Below, one piece after another: positions 42,612-54,449 of a stretch of 64,000 nt of DNA. Where the stretch lies: assembly GCA_945859605.1 (NCBI GenBank), contig OX243824.1, forward strand, positions 31,755,869-31,819,868, in the 5' to 3' direction. Position 1 is the stretch's first letter, and each line of letters begins with the position of its first letter. The translations under genes and the position numbers were made by a program. The notes below the pieces were generated by a model. That model ran no database searches, had not been told where the DNA came from, and saw only the letters and a program-made list of their open reading frames with translations. This DNA comes from Lumbricus rubellus. Its lineage: Eukaryota; Annelida; Clitellata; Crassiclitellata; Lumbricidae.

Positions 42612-43511
42612 CAGGGGCGGATCCAGGGGGGGCAATCCGGCCATGGCCCCCCATTTAGAAACGCCCATGTATCGTGGCCCCCCCCCCATTCGGTTTCAGG
42701 AAGCTTAAAATTGTGTATATTTACTGATGAAATGGTGTGATTTTCCTGAAAATTTGGGCGGATGAAATGGTATGATTTTCCTGAAAAAAAGGTCATCAAC
42801 TTTTTGGCGGATGAAATGATATGATTATCCTGAAAACAAGGGCGGATACAGAAACTTTTGACAGGGGGGGGGCCAAAATATCTTGGTCTTGGGTCCAGGA
42901 AATTTTTTTCGTCTATTGGGTCTGGAAAAATTTTGTTTCGCATCCGCCCAAAAAGTTGATGACCTTTGTTTGTTTTTTTTTTAGTCATCCGGCAAAATTT
43001 TCGGGAAAATAATACCATTTTGCATTTTGTTCGCCAAAAACGTTGATGACCTTTTTTTCAGTCATCCGGCCAAATTTTCGGGAAAATAATACCATTTTGT
43101 CCGCCAAAAAAGTTGATGACCTTTTTTTTAGTCATCCGGCAAAATTTCTAAACGGGGGGCCGCAATGCATGGACATTTCTTAATAGGAGAGGGGGCCAAA
43201 TTGTACAATATATACATTGTTCCACAGCATGTTCAATCCAAATGGGGGGCACGATACATGGGAATTCTAAATGGGGGGCCATGGCCGGATGAGCCCCGTC
43301 TGGATCCGCCCCTGCCTGAAAGTTTGGCCGGATGACTAAAAAAAAGGTCATCAACTTTTTGGCGGATGAAATGGTATGATTTTTCTGAAAATTTGGCCGG
43401 ATGACAAAAAAGGTCAAATTTTTTCCAGACTTGAGGCCAAGAATTTTTTCCAGACCCAACCCAAGTATTTTTGGCCCCCCCCCCCGTCCAAAGTTTCTGT
43501 ATCCGCCCTTG
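42612..43511. mobile_element. hAT-like MITE (outer), split by a copy of itself
   Basis: The left end CAGGGGCGGATCCAGG and right end TTTCTGTATCCGCCCTTG are flanked by a perfect 8-bp duplication TTTCATGC (42604-42611 and 43512-43519). Own sequence is 42612-42836 plus 43323-43511. The interior has the GTTGATGACCTTTTTTTAGTC motif. Confidence 0.85.
42837..43314. mobile_element. hAT-like MITE (inner), inverted copy
   Basis: Ends CAAGGGCGGATACAG and TGGATCCGCCCCTG are flanked by CCTGAAAA (42829-42836) and CCTGAAAG (43315-43322), an 8-bp duplication with one change. Orientation is opposite to the outer element. The interior has about three 70-75-bp tandem units. Confidence 0.82.
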
Positions 43512-43579
43512 TTTCATGCGTACACGACCACTAGCCTACAATGTCATGTATTATAGCTTCATGCGCTGTATAGGCCAAA

Positions 43580-43705
43580 AGCACTGTTTGCAGGGTTTAA
43601 CGTGCAGCTGTACACAAAACGTTCAGTTCTAAATGGATTTGTGCACTGTTGTAGAAGCACTTCTGTAGGACTACAGTTAGAACTAGCAAAAGGTCATTCT
43701 CCTCC
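43580..43705 (-). repeat. Dispersed repeat ending TGCACGTTAAA
   Basis: TTTAACGTGCAGCTGTACAC and the later AACTAGCAAAAGGTCATT match, in reverse, 47190-47275. Related ends are at 48365 and 55370. Confidence 0.6.
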
Positions 43706-43776
43706 GATTGAAAGTAATTTACCATGGAGGATAGGGAAGAAAAGAAGGAGTTGTGCAGTTCTAAAAAGTCCTTAAC

Positions 43777-45490
43777 CCATTAGTGCCCAAAGTGGTAAAA
43801 CACAACAAATGAAGTTGTGGTTTCAGTAATCTCATCAACTTGGTGCAGTAACATGGCTGATAACTTATTTATTGATTCGTGCTACATTATCAGTACTTTC
43901 CATACTGTCCGTTTTAACGGACGTCGGGCACTAGCCCAGTGCTTAGGTTGCCATTGAGAATTAAGCCTTCTTCTTATTTCATACAATGCTTGGTGAATGT
44001 TTTTGATGATTTGCAACATCTATTTACTTCATTAGCTAGTTATCTTCATTTACCTAATGTCGAGGGCAGGGCACCAGCTTATTCACGAGCGTTTCATGTA
44101 TTGTGATAGTACTTGTGCATGGCTCTAAGGATAAAGGTTTCCATCACATTTCTTAAGCCTTGCAATGGCAGTTTGTGTTTCCTAGTACAATCCAATGTTT
44201 GTTACCATCGCATTGTACATCAGGCTTACAGGACTGCAGCAGCACGTTGACCTTGGGTGGATGGTACGCTAAGCACTTGAGTACTGGATGGTACGCCATG
44301 ACCCTTGTGTACACTTACATCTGTTGTCTTGAGTCAAACTTCTGCTGCCTTAGTAAACTTTGTAAGAGATTCCAAGCTATGTCACACAGGTAGACTGATT
44401 GGACATCACAATTTCCGTTGCCTGATTCATATCATGTTAGCATCGCGCCTATCTTACATATCAACACATCGTCCATGCCTTGATTGTAGAGAAGGGACAT
44501 GGAAGTTTGAAAAACAGACATGGCTTTCTTCTGGCTGTGTGACTATCCCTGCACACTACCCTCGTCCACCATCCTAAAAGTTCATGCACTGAAGACTAAT
44601 AGGCCTGCTAGGGATTATATTCTATACAGGGTGGGCGCATCTTGAACCAAGTGCAAAACGGGGAAATCAGAAAAGAGCCAAATCCTACGTCGGGAGGGGA
44701 TGGTCGGCCGGGGAGAGGACGGACAGGGATTGAGTCCGGTCCCCTCGCGGGAGGGGGGGGGGGTAAAAGCTTCTTACAACACAGCGATCACGCCAGCAAA
44801 TAATCAGTATAGTGCGGCGTGATACTAGTTCTTTGCACCTGGCTGCTATGGGTTTCAAGGTAAATTGACCTGTGTACATGTTCCTCAAGTACAGGCTCAT
44901 TCATGGCATGCCCCACCATACCCAAACTCATGTCAGAAGTGCAAATGTCTACAATATTCATGTCAAAATAGTGAGTCGCCAGTCTGAATAAACTGTAGGC
45001 TGATGCTTTCTTCATATTACAAGTAATGCAACGACGGTGGTAATTGCTGGAACAATGGCGCATAGAGACTTGCTGTAGGAAACGTCATCTCTGGGCTAGT
45101 GCCCGACGTCCGTTATAACGGACGCTTACATTGCAATCGAAATTTCCTTTGGAAAACTTGCGGCAATTGGGATAATATTTTGTCAGGATATTGACCAATA
45201 TGGCTACTACAAACAACATTTACACTTTCTCTAAATTCCTCCTCGTTCAATACCAAACATAAATATAATAGCTAAGGGTAGCGAGGATTTTAGACATGCT
45301 GCAATAGACACATTAGCACAAGCAATAAAATATTTCTAATCCACATAATCCGGCAATCAAAATAGTGGAATCTGTAGCCAATTGACCCACCAATTTAAAA
45401 AAATAGTGATGACTATATTATACAGTTGGCTCTAATTTTGGCAACGTGTTTTCTGAGCGTCCTTTATAACGGACGTCGGGCACTAATGGG
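43777..45490. mobile_element. piggyBac-like element
   Basis: TTAA (43773-43776) followed by CCCATTAGTGCCC, and GGGCACTAATGGG followed by TTAA (45491-45494), are the target and ends of piggyBac elements. Internal copies of the subterminal block AACGGACGTCGGGCACTAG lie at about 43916-43934 and, inverted, at 45093-45118, giving a composite structure. No piggyBac transposase motif was recognised in its 1.7 kb. Confidence 0.75.
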
Positions 45491-45494
45491 TTAA

Positions 45495-45905
45495 AAACAG
45501 CCCTAACTGTATGTTTCTAAATAAATAGCCTATATAGGCCTATATATATAAGTGTTAGCGTATAATTAGGTATATTATAGGCCTATAATTATATGTAGCC
45601 TACATAGGCTATTAACGAGCCGCCTGCAAAGGCACTGCGGAGCATCGATCAATAATATTATGAAATAGTTAATTTATTTATAAACTAAATAATCAATAGG
45701 TTTAGCCTAATAGCTAAATAATCAATAGGTTTAATAACTAAATAATCGATAGGTTTAATAGGTTGAGCGAAAGACGGTCATTTTCAGAGTTAGCTTGCGT
45801 AAAGTAGCCTAAATGGCAGATTAAAGTAATTAAACAGTGATAGTCGTGTATCATGTGTATTGTGTAATGAGGCCTTTCCTAGACTTTAATGTAGGTAGTC
45901 TATCA
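45495..45905. other. AT-rich DNA with a short tandem repeat
   Basis: Three units of AACTAAATAATCAATAGGTT type at about 45680-45765. No gene. Confidence 0.5.
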
Positions 45906-45910
45906 GCTGT

Positions 45911-46530
45911 GGGGCGCGGTGGTGTAGTGATGGCGTCGTCAAGGCCGTAGACAGGGGGTGTTTTGGGTGTTTGAACACCCCCCGAAATCGAAAATGCAGA
46001 AAAAATCTATTGCATTTTCTAGTTCGTGATGCAAAAAACCATGAAAAAGCCATGAAAACACCCCCGGAAATGAAGTAATATAAATTTGATGGCGATAATG
46101 GAAAATAAGCTTATTTATAAGATTTCGACCGGATGACTAAAAAAAGAAAATGGAAAATATTTCAAAGATTTCGACCGGATGACTAATAAAAGTCATCAGA
46201 AAATTTGGCCGCTAGGCTAAAAATGGATATTTTTCAGGAAATTCAGCCTCCCCAAAACTTAAATGCTGGTCGCCACTGAAAACACCCCCCGAAATAAAAT
46301 CCTGGCTACGGCCTTGGGCGTCGTTGCCTTGGAGTGGGAAGATTCGAGGTTCGAATCCACCACAAGTCGCAGCGTAGGGACCTTGAGCAAGTCCTTCACT
46401 CGTAATTGCTTGGGCGCTTCGGCGTGAAACTCCGCTGCAGTGTCCGCGCTGTAGTCGATAGTGCCTCTGAGTAGAGAGCTTGAAGGGGCAATATAGAAAT
46501 GGAGAAATAAATATAAATAAATAAACAAGG
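45911..46530 (+). mobile_element. tRNA-derived SINE interrupted by a MITE
   Basis: The head GGGGCGCGGTGGTGTAGTGA starts at 45911. After the insertion the body resumes with the B box GGTTCGAATCC (46348-46358), CAAGTCCTTCACTC and an AAATAAAT tail. It is the same family as 33852-34052. Confidence 0.88.
45940..46316. mobile_element. hAT-like MITE inside the SINE
   Basis: Ends CAAGGCCGTAG and CTACGGCCTTG are flanked by a perfect 8-bp duplication GGCGTCGT (45932-45939 and 46317-46324). The interior has CCGGATGACTAAAAAAAG motifs shared with the 42.6-kb family. A related, less complete copy starts near 51822. Confidence 0.92.
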
Positions 46531-48500
46531 AAATAGCCTAGCTCAGACCTCAAACGTTTAATTATCCTTTCCTTAGATTTACCATGGTTGAGTTTGAAAT
46601 TATACTACTTAGTTCCCGCATACATCGTCAAGTTCAGAAGCAGCTGTAACAGAAGCAGGATACTTAGATTTAGAGTTGTCATTCGCTTGTTTCAGCAGAC
46701 TATGGCCATCACAAGTTTGTTGTAGGCTAGTAGGAGGCGAGTAGTGCTTCACATACATAGGCTACTTAACTCAGATCCGTTTAACCGAGCATGGTTTGCC
46801 ATAATGGCCGAGCGTTGGTTTTTCCTGAAGAGTCTACATCGAAACGACTTTCGTACATAGGCGCCGAGATGTAAGTTTATAATTATACGATCCAATGAAT
46901 GACGACGATGAGTAGGGCCTTCGAACTCCATGCGGAGACCCAAACCAAAGATTATCTTCAGCAGAGAAATCACTGGCTGAAGTCCTCAGTTAAGGGATCG
47001 ATTCTGCAGGACAGTCTTGGATCCAGATTAATTTTGACGAGGGCTTATGAAAATAGAGGTCGTTGCCCTCGAAAAAATTTGTTTGGCATAATACAGGCCT
47101 TACAAAACAGAGTTGTTTTTAAGGAATTTTACGACTCCTTCTTTCCTTTCCCATCATTCTACCTGGTAGGCTAAATTACTTCCAGTCGGAGGACAATGAC
47201 CTTTTTGCTAGTTCTAACTGTACATAAGTGCTTCTATAACTGCACATTTTGTGTACAACTGCACGTTAAAAAGCCCCGCTACAAAATAAATAAGTATTGT
47301 GTTCTTTTGGAGGAGTCAACCGAAGCAGCCGCTCACTTTTGGGACTGGCCATCACTGAGAAAGCGAGTGACGTTCTACGCTGATTGCTTGTTCTTCCTTT
47401 TGTATCGAATTGAATATTTGTTTGCTTGTTTACAAGTCCCAGCACTGAACTGCGCCTCAGTATTCGCATCTGCGTGATTACTGTAACCGGGCGCATACCT
47501 CCCTTTTCGGGTTGCGACTCAGATCGCTTGAGAAAAGCGATCTCAGGATAAAGCGGATGAGGACGAACCCGCCTCGGTGACTGACCGCGCTTTCTCAAAT
47601 GCCGGAACAGTCTTCCACCCGCCATAGAAATTGTCATAGGCGGAAACCTGGTCCGAACTTTGGGGGGGATGGCCGAGCGGCCGAAGGTCGATCGTTGAGG
47701 CGCGAAACGCCGAGTTGGGAAGGGTGAGGAAAGGCTGTTTTTTAATGTCCACATCTAATTGTAGCATTTTAGCTGTCATCCAAAATCAAGAAATGGTCCA
47801 TTTTCTCAGTCCTGATGGAAGTAGTTCAGACTGTGATTTGCTATTGAACTCGATCGTAGTGAAGGTTGCATTAGACACCTCTTTTAAAGTTGATATCACG
47901 AATTTATATACCGATGGAATGTGGCAAATTTTGCAAAACAGTTTTGCAAAAAAACTATCGAAGCATTTAACATAGACACCTCTGTAATGCATTTAATCAA
48001 CAATATATAATATAAGAAAAACATGCTAAGTGCTGAATATTACTCAAATTCATGAGTAAAATCTTAGCGTTAATTTATTATATGCAAATTATGTTTCTTA
48101 GAAAGACTAAAAAGGACACGCTGATAGAAATGGAAACCTACTCATGTCTGTAATTATTATAATTATTATATACCTGCCATCAGAGCATATCAAAGGAAGT
48201 TTCAGAACTGCATGACTTTTTCTCAACCTTTTGATCTACCATGGTAAATAACTGCCAATCAGATGACAATGCTTTTTTAAAAACTATTTTTAGCTGCGAG
48301 GATGTGATTTTACAACTAACTAAGTCCAGTATAACTGCCATATTTTTAATCAACACATATTTGTAGAACTGCACGTTTAAAAGCCTTGCCAACTCTCATT
48401 ATGCATAACCAAAATCCGTTCAAGAGACCCAATCGTGGAAGAAGATTGGTTTCAATTTTTGGGAGCTAAAAAACTTGAAGATTGGATGTGAGGAAGAGAC
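46531..48500. other. No gene recognised; two dispersed repeats
   Basis: Repeats ending CTGCACGTTAAAA are at 47190-47282 and 48190-48385. Open frames at 47266-47754 (minus) and 47715-47975 (plus) show no recognised motif. Confidence 0.4.
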
Positions 48501-48545
48501 TTTGTCCAGATTGAGCGGCGCCAGAATTTTTTCTCGAATCAAAAG

Positions 48546-49500
48546 TTAATGACCTTTTTAGTTATCGCGTTTAATTGAAATCTCATAAAAACCATACTAT
48601 CTTGCGTAAACACCTTCTTTAGTCATCTATTTTATTTTAAATATCATAAAACCTATTATTTTCCGTAAACACCTTTTTTAGTCATCGAGCTTAATTGAAA
48701 TCCCTTAAAAACCATACTATTTAGCGAAAACACCTTTTTTAGTCATCGAGATCAATTGAAATCTCATAAAAACCATACTATTTTGCGTAAACACCTTATT
48801 TAGTCATCGAATTTAATTGAAATATCATAAAACCATAATATTCCCTAAACATCTTTTTTAGTCATCTAGTTTATTTAAAATATCATAGATCCATACTATT
48901 TTCCGTAGACACCTTTTTTAGTCATCGAGTTTATATGAAGTCTCATTAAAACCATACTATTTTGCGTAAACACCTTTTTTAGTCATCAACTCATCGAGTT
49001 TAATTAAAATCTCATAAAACCATACTATTTTGCGTAAACACCTTTTTCAGTCATCAAGTTTAATTGGAATCTCATAAAACCAAACTATTTAGCGTAAGCA
49101 CCGTTTTTAGTCATTGAGTTTAATTAAAATCTTATAAAACCATAATATTTCCGTAAACACCTTTTTTAGTCTTCAAATTTTTTTAAATTCTCATAAAAAC
49201 CATATTATTTTACGTAAACGTATTTTTTGCTCATCGAGTTTAATTTAAATCTCACAAAAACCAAATTTTTTTTCGGACAAAAATGTTGATGACCTTTTCT
49301 TAGTCATCGAGTTGAAATCTCATAAAAACCATTCGTTTTCCGGACACACCATTTCTTAGTCGTCAAGTTTAGTAGAAATCCCATGAAATTATACTAACTT
49401 TCCGGACACACCCGTTTTAGTCATCGACTGTAAAAGAAGTCTCACAAGAACCATGCTATTTTCTCGGACAAAAAAATTGTTAATCATCTGATTCAAGTTT
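48546..49500 (+). repeat. ~60-bp satellite, about 15 units
   Basis: Units contain CACCTTTTTTAGTCATCGAG, then AAATCTCATAAAAACCATAC and TATTTTGCGTAAA, repeating every 58-62 bp with increasing divergence at the right end. The pattern resembles the AGTCATCCGG / CCATTTTG / GATGACC unit inside the hAT-like MITEs at 42.6-43.5 kb. Confidence 0.88.
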
Positions 49501-49682
49501 CGTTCGTGAAAATTTCTTGGGGGCTAACCCCGTTAAAGGTACCGTTTTCTATGTGACAAACCTGAATCTGGGCATTCTTGGGGAGGGGGGTTGAACCCCC
49601 TAGCTCGTGATAAACTCCGCCCATGGATCCAATGATGTTCTATGTCCCGCTGTTCATTTTAAAGAGGAATAATAAACAAAAT

Positions 49683-49745
49683 ACTTACTTACCTACTTAC
49701 TTACTTACTTAGTTACTTACTTACTTACTTGCTTACTTACTTATT
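49683..49745. repeat. (CTTA)n microsatellite
   Basis: Tetranucleotide run ACTTACTTACTT with few interruptions. Confidence 0.9.
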
Positions 49746-50335
49746 TGCATTCAATATTATTTCCAATGTTGAACATGACGCTGATTCGAGCCTGAAGTTA
49801 AGCTGAAGGGAGTATAACAGATGCTCTATATGACGTAGTGAGTTTGTGACGTTGGGTGTTGGCAAGGTGTTTATAATAATTTGTAACCAGCTAAAAGAGG
49901 TGTCTTATCTATACAGTATAATGTTTGCAAACTATCGAACGTGGGACTTTATAATATTTGTTTACAGCTTGGATTGCCCAGGAATTCATATCATCAGAAA
50001 TATTTACTTCATCTGCTAAACTTTTTTCTCTAGTTCTCTACTGAAGAGAGTGTACTTGTCCTAACGCTTGAACATTGGGGGGGGGGACAAATGCATGGGC
50101 CGTCCCCCCCCAACGTTTTCATTGGGGGGACCGTCCCCCTGTCCCCCCCTAGGTTTCCGCCAGTGGAAATTGTCATTGCTATCAATAACCTGTTAGTATA
50201 ATTAAACGAGCCACTGTAACAACTGTTGCTGCGCGCGCATCACTTCTTAAAGATGCAGACATTATTTTAAGCCACGCGTAACGAGAATGCGCAGGAATGC
50301 ATTAAGTATCGATTATCATTTGAGCATATTTATAT
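49746..50335. other. No gene; GC-rich repeat fragment
   Basis: 50085-50165 has G and C runs around CAACGTTTTCATTG, probably the end of a MITE. Confidence 0.4.
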
Positions 50336-50339
50336 CCAG

Positions 50340-50478
50340 TGCCACCCATGCACGCGCACAAAACACACCCGCGCCTACATAAAGGCATAATTATACTCAC
50401 ACTAGCTCACTTGCACACACGCACGCGCGCACACACACGCGCGCACACACGCACACGCGCACACACACGCGTGCAAAC
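50340..50478. repeat. CA/CG alternating repeat
   Basis: Purine-pyrimidine alternation (ACACACGCGCGC type) at 50415-50475, able to adopt Z-DNA. Confidence 0.85.
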
Positions 50479-50964
50479 AATTTCGCTGCAGAGAAATCAT
50501 TCTCTTGTGAGCAACTTCAACGGTGATTTCAGCCAACGGTCTTTGTGTGCAGTGCACCCACTGCGAGAATCACATTTTAGATTCTCAGAAGGTAAGAATC
50601 TGTCTTCTATTCTTCTATCTTCGATGATTGTCTTCAATTTCCTGTCCTAGACAAGTCCATTCGTCTGTCACTATTATAGGCACTTTCACTCAAACTGCTC
50701 TTTATTCTAAACTTATGCGTCTGACTATCTTTTCCCACTTCCTGGAGATTCTTGAATCACCCGTACCAGAAAGCGACAGTGGACATACACAAAGTGCGAT
50801 ACTTGTCAGTTTCACGACCCACCCACCCAAAAAAATTATTATACTTTTCTTATGAGTCGGTTTCGAAATTGTTAAAGAGAAATATTATACAGGGTGAGGC
50901 TCGGCTATGGTCCAGGTTAGGGTTGGTTAGGGTTAGGGATAGGGCTAGTGCAGTCATTCTCGCT

Positions 50965-51130
50965 TAAATTGAAGCTGGATTGATGAACAATAATTTTAAA
51001 TATTAAAAAGAAGTTATAGTGATAAAAAATATTTCCTGACGAAATAGAAGCGGGAATTATCAAAGAAATTCTTGCCTTAACAGAAGCTGAATCGATGAAA
51101 AGGATTTTCGCCAAACTAGAAGTTGGATTG
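50965..51130 (+). repeat. 36-bp repeats, solitary block
   Basis: About five units with GAAGCTGGATTGATGA-like cores and no visible foldback arms nearby. Confidence 0.65.
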
Positions 51131-51820
51131 ATTGAAAATAACAACGCTGCCACGTTACTTCTTGGAGGTCGTGAATCTGACAAGTAGGCTACCAGAAGTG
51201 CTATAGCCTATTCAACGAATCAGCATTCGTCTATTTTATTAATTTATATATTAATTCGTTCTTGCTTTATTTTGCAAACTTCTAGTTTGGTACGTGTTAA
51301 TTAAGGTAGGCCTATGAAGGATATACATCTCTAAGGATTTTAGAATATTAGAGTGATTAATGTGCAGACAGGTCACAGCCAGGGCAATAGTGGGCTAGAA
51401 GTTGGCCTAAGCAGTGCAGAAGCGATTTACGCCCCAACTAAATCCTTGGCACGGAAAAATTCTGGAAGTTTTGTGGCAAGACAAAGACCTGAGCAAAGGG
51501 TTATTACCAAAGCATTTACCCTGACTTCCTGTTGTGTAATGCCCCTGACTACAAACTCACATATATTTTCGTGGTAACGCCAGTAGCCTAATAGGTCACT
51601 AGTTCGTAAAAGCCAAGAGTAGCCTAGGCCTAGGCTCTACTTATTGTAAACCACAGTAGCCTAACTGATCCGATCGGGTGAAGACCTGAGGCATTAAGAG
51701 TTGACGTAAACAGCTAAAAAATAATAACGCTTATTAGGATTTCTGGTTGACTTAAAGATCAATCTGCCTGGCAATAGAAACTACAATAAGGGCCCCACAC
51801 GTACGAAATAACTTGTATGA
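51131..51820. other. No gene recognised
   Basis: A 74-codon frame at 51353-51577 shows no known motif. Confidence 0.35.
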
Positions 51821-51821
51821 G

Positions 51822-52265
51822 GCCGTAGCTAGGGAGTGTCTTGGGTGTTGGAACACAACACCCCCCAAAAGGAAATAATGTTACCATGAAATAATGCATT
51901 ACTAAGTTAACACAATCCTGATGTAAGCTTAATTAAGGAGATTTTATTTTGAAGCTCTTATTTCCATCTAATATTTTATAGGCCTAATGGATTTGATCAT
52001 TAGCCTCCAAACACTTTTCTCAGTTGATTGGGTTGCTTGTCGCCCCCCCCCCCTATTTAAAAACTGCAAGGAACGTGACCCTCATTTGGTTTCAAGAACC
52101 TTTAAATCAATGCACGACTGGAGAGGTAATAGTAAAAAAAGGTCATCCGATTTTTTCAGGGAAAATGGTATATTTTCAAACATTTCGGCCGGATGACTAG
52201 AAGAATCATCAGATTTTTTCCCGGCAAAGATCAGCGAAAATTTTGCCCACCCTCTAAAATTTCTG
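51822..52265. mobile_element. Degenerate hAT-like MITE fragment
   Basis: GAGGCCGTAGCTAGGGAGTG at the left is like the MITE at 45940. Internal CGGCCGGATGACTAGAA and GGTCATCCGATTTTTTCAGG belong to the same family. Its right end is not defined. Confidence 0.5.
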
Positions 52266-52384
52266 ATGAAAAACCTCTGCCTCTACCCCATGCCTAAGGT
52301 TGGTTATAAAGCCGTTGGCTACTCTTCGCCAACCTGGTGACTCGTCACTCGTATAGGCCGACATTTCAAGCTGCAAGAATATGC

Positions 52385-52650
52385 AATGGCGACGTGGCGT
52401 AGCCAGGAATTTATAATGGAGGGGGAGAATTATCGCCTGGCCGGATGCCCTTCCTAACGCCAACCCAGCAGTATTAGCCTACAGTAAGCAAAAACGGAAT
52501 AAAGTAACAAAGAGAATAAAGTAAGAAAAACGATTGTTACTACAAACAACTGTATTGTTTTTCTCATTTAGGTGGGAAAATAGCCTTTTAAAAAATTCCT
52601 AAGCCAATGTGAGTTTAACCCCCTAGTGTCTAGTGTCTACGCCACTGAGC
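52385..52650. mobile_element. Possible hAT-like MITE
   Basis: ACGTGGCGTAGCCAGG near 52393 and TCTACGCCACTG near 52640 are inverse. The outer GCAATGGC / GCAATGAG could be a decayed 8-bp duplication. Confidence 0.35.
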
Positions 52651-53235
52651 AATGAGCATAGCCTACGCAAAAGTCGTTACATGCATCTTCATCTCGATCG
52701 TTGTGTTCTTCTGGTTGTCTTGAGCATTTCGTTACTTTTCGTTTTGCACAACATCGTGCGTTCGTTGTGGTTGGTCCCTCCGTTTGAATTGAAATGACCG
52801 CACCTTTCCCACTAAGGGCTAAGCTACTGACTCGTTCTTTCTCAGCAGTCTCCTTCTTTGAAGCTTTTCCCACACTCTAGTTTCCGTGCTAAGCGCGCCT
52901 CTGAATAGTCATATAAACATGTAGGCTATACGCGACGTACGTGATGGGCTCCAACTGCAAATTTATCGACAATTTTGTCCACGTAGTTTAATTATAATGA
53001 ACGGTCTCCGGCAGGAAGGATGCACCGACTAAACTGTTCCATCTGCAGACAATTCAACATCTAGCATTGTACTTCTCAGGTTCGAGCATTGTACTTCTCA
53101 GGTTCGAGCATTGTAGGCCTACTTCCCAGGTGGTCTTTTGTTAGATTAATAATGGCAACTGCAGGGGTTATTTTAAGGAAATTTCTCAACTGCACATAAT
53201 TATCAGAATAGCATCGTACATCGGGTAGATTGGTC
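52651..53235. other. No gene recognised
   Basis: A 78-codon minus-strand frame (52637-52873) has no known motif. A 22-bp direct repeat, CTTCTCAGGTTCGAGCATTG plus flanks, occurs near 53070-53115. Confidence 0.35.
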
Positions 53236-53259
53236 ATTATTGAGACCAAGGCCTAATTA

Positions 53260-53365
53260 TTCTTCCTATTATTATTATTTATCATTACTAATATTAGTAG
53301 TAGTAGTAGTAGTAATTTTTTATTATTATTATTATTATTAATATTATTATTATTATCATTATCAA
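53260..53365. repeat. ATT/AGT microsatellites
   Basis: Trinucleotide runs of (ATT)n and (TAG)n. Confidence 0.9.
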
Positions 53366-53569
53366 GATAATGTAACTGGCTAAGTTTATAAACCTACTTC
53401 TCCAAAGAGCAGTATTTAATCTAGTCCACCTCTGCTGGGAAGGGGTAATCAGGTTTCTGGGTGGGAGACAATCGAGTGTCCGAAGAACTCTCGTGAGGTG
53501 CGTAGCGCCGAGACGGGTAGGGGGAGGGGTATGGGGAGTGGATGTGCCCCTCCCCATCAGAAATGTTTT

Positions 53570-54335
53570 GAATTTCCACATTGCAATGGTACCATTTTAA
53601 GGTGTCATCTTAACAAAATACCTTTACTTTTTCAGAGCATCGTCAGAAACTTTTTGAATTTCCACATTGCAATGGTACCATTTTAAGGTGTCATCTTAAC
53701 AAAATACCTGTACTTTTTCAGAGCATCGTCAGAAACTTTTTGAATTTCCACATTGCAATGGTGCCATTTTAAGGTGTCATCTTAACAAAATACCTTTACT
53801 TTTTCAGAGCATCGTCAGAAACTTTTTGAATTTCCACATTGCAATGGTACCATTTTAAGGTGTCATCTTAACAAAATACCTGTACTTTTTCAGAGCATCG
53901 TCAGAAACTTTTGAATTTCCACATTGCAATGGTACCATTTTAAGGTGTCATCTTAACAAAATACCTGTACTTTTTCAGAGCATCGTCAGAAACTTTTTTG
54001 AATTTCCATATTGCAATGGTACCATTTTAAGGTGTCGTCTTAACAAAATACCTGTACTTTTTCAGAGCATCGTCAGAAACTTTTTGAATTTCCACATTGC
54101 AATGGCAGCATTTTAAGGTGTCATCTTAACAAAATACCTGTACTTTTTCAGCACCTCATCAGAAAATTTTTGAATTTCCACATTGCAATGGCAGCATTTT
54201 AAGGTGTCATATTAACAAAATACCTGCACTTTTTCAGAACATCGTCAGAAACTTTTTGAATTTCCACATTGCAATGGCAGCATTTCAAGGTGTCATCTTA
54301 ACAAAATATCTGTACTTTTCAGTGCTTATAAGAGT
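53570..54335 (+). repeat. 86-bp satellite, nine units
   Basis: GAATTTCCACATTGCAATGG starts at 53570, 53656, 53742, 53828, 53913, 54000 (one change), 54086, 54172 and 54258, a spacing of 85-87 bp. A degenerate tenth unit follows to about 54450. Units differ by few bases, so the array was recently homogenised. Confidence 0.95.
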
Positions 54336-54449
54336 GGGCTAAGACTTCACTAAATATAAGCAACACTTTCAAAAACAAAATTTGGGGGGGGGCTATTTTC
54401 ACACTATAATAGTACCCTTTTAAGGTGTCATTTTAGCAAAATAACTCCA

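Noticed and set aside
42557..43018. 153-codon minus-strand frame
   Set aside because: It spans MITE borders and internal MITE repeats; only the last few codons match the mariner-type end.
53570..54335. Regular repeats suggesting a CRISPR array
   Set aside because: Units of 86 bp follow each other without unique spacers, and the genome is eukaryotic; this is satellite DNA.
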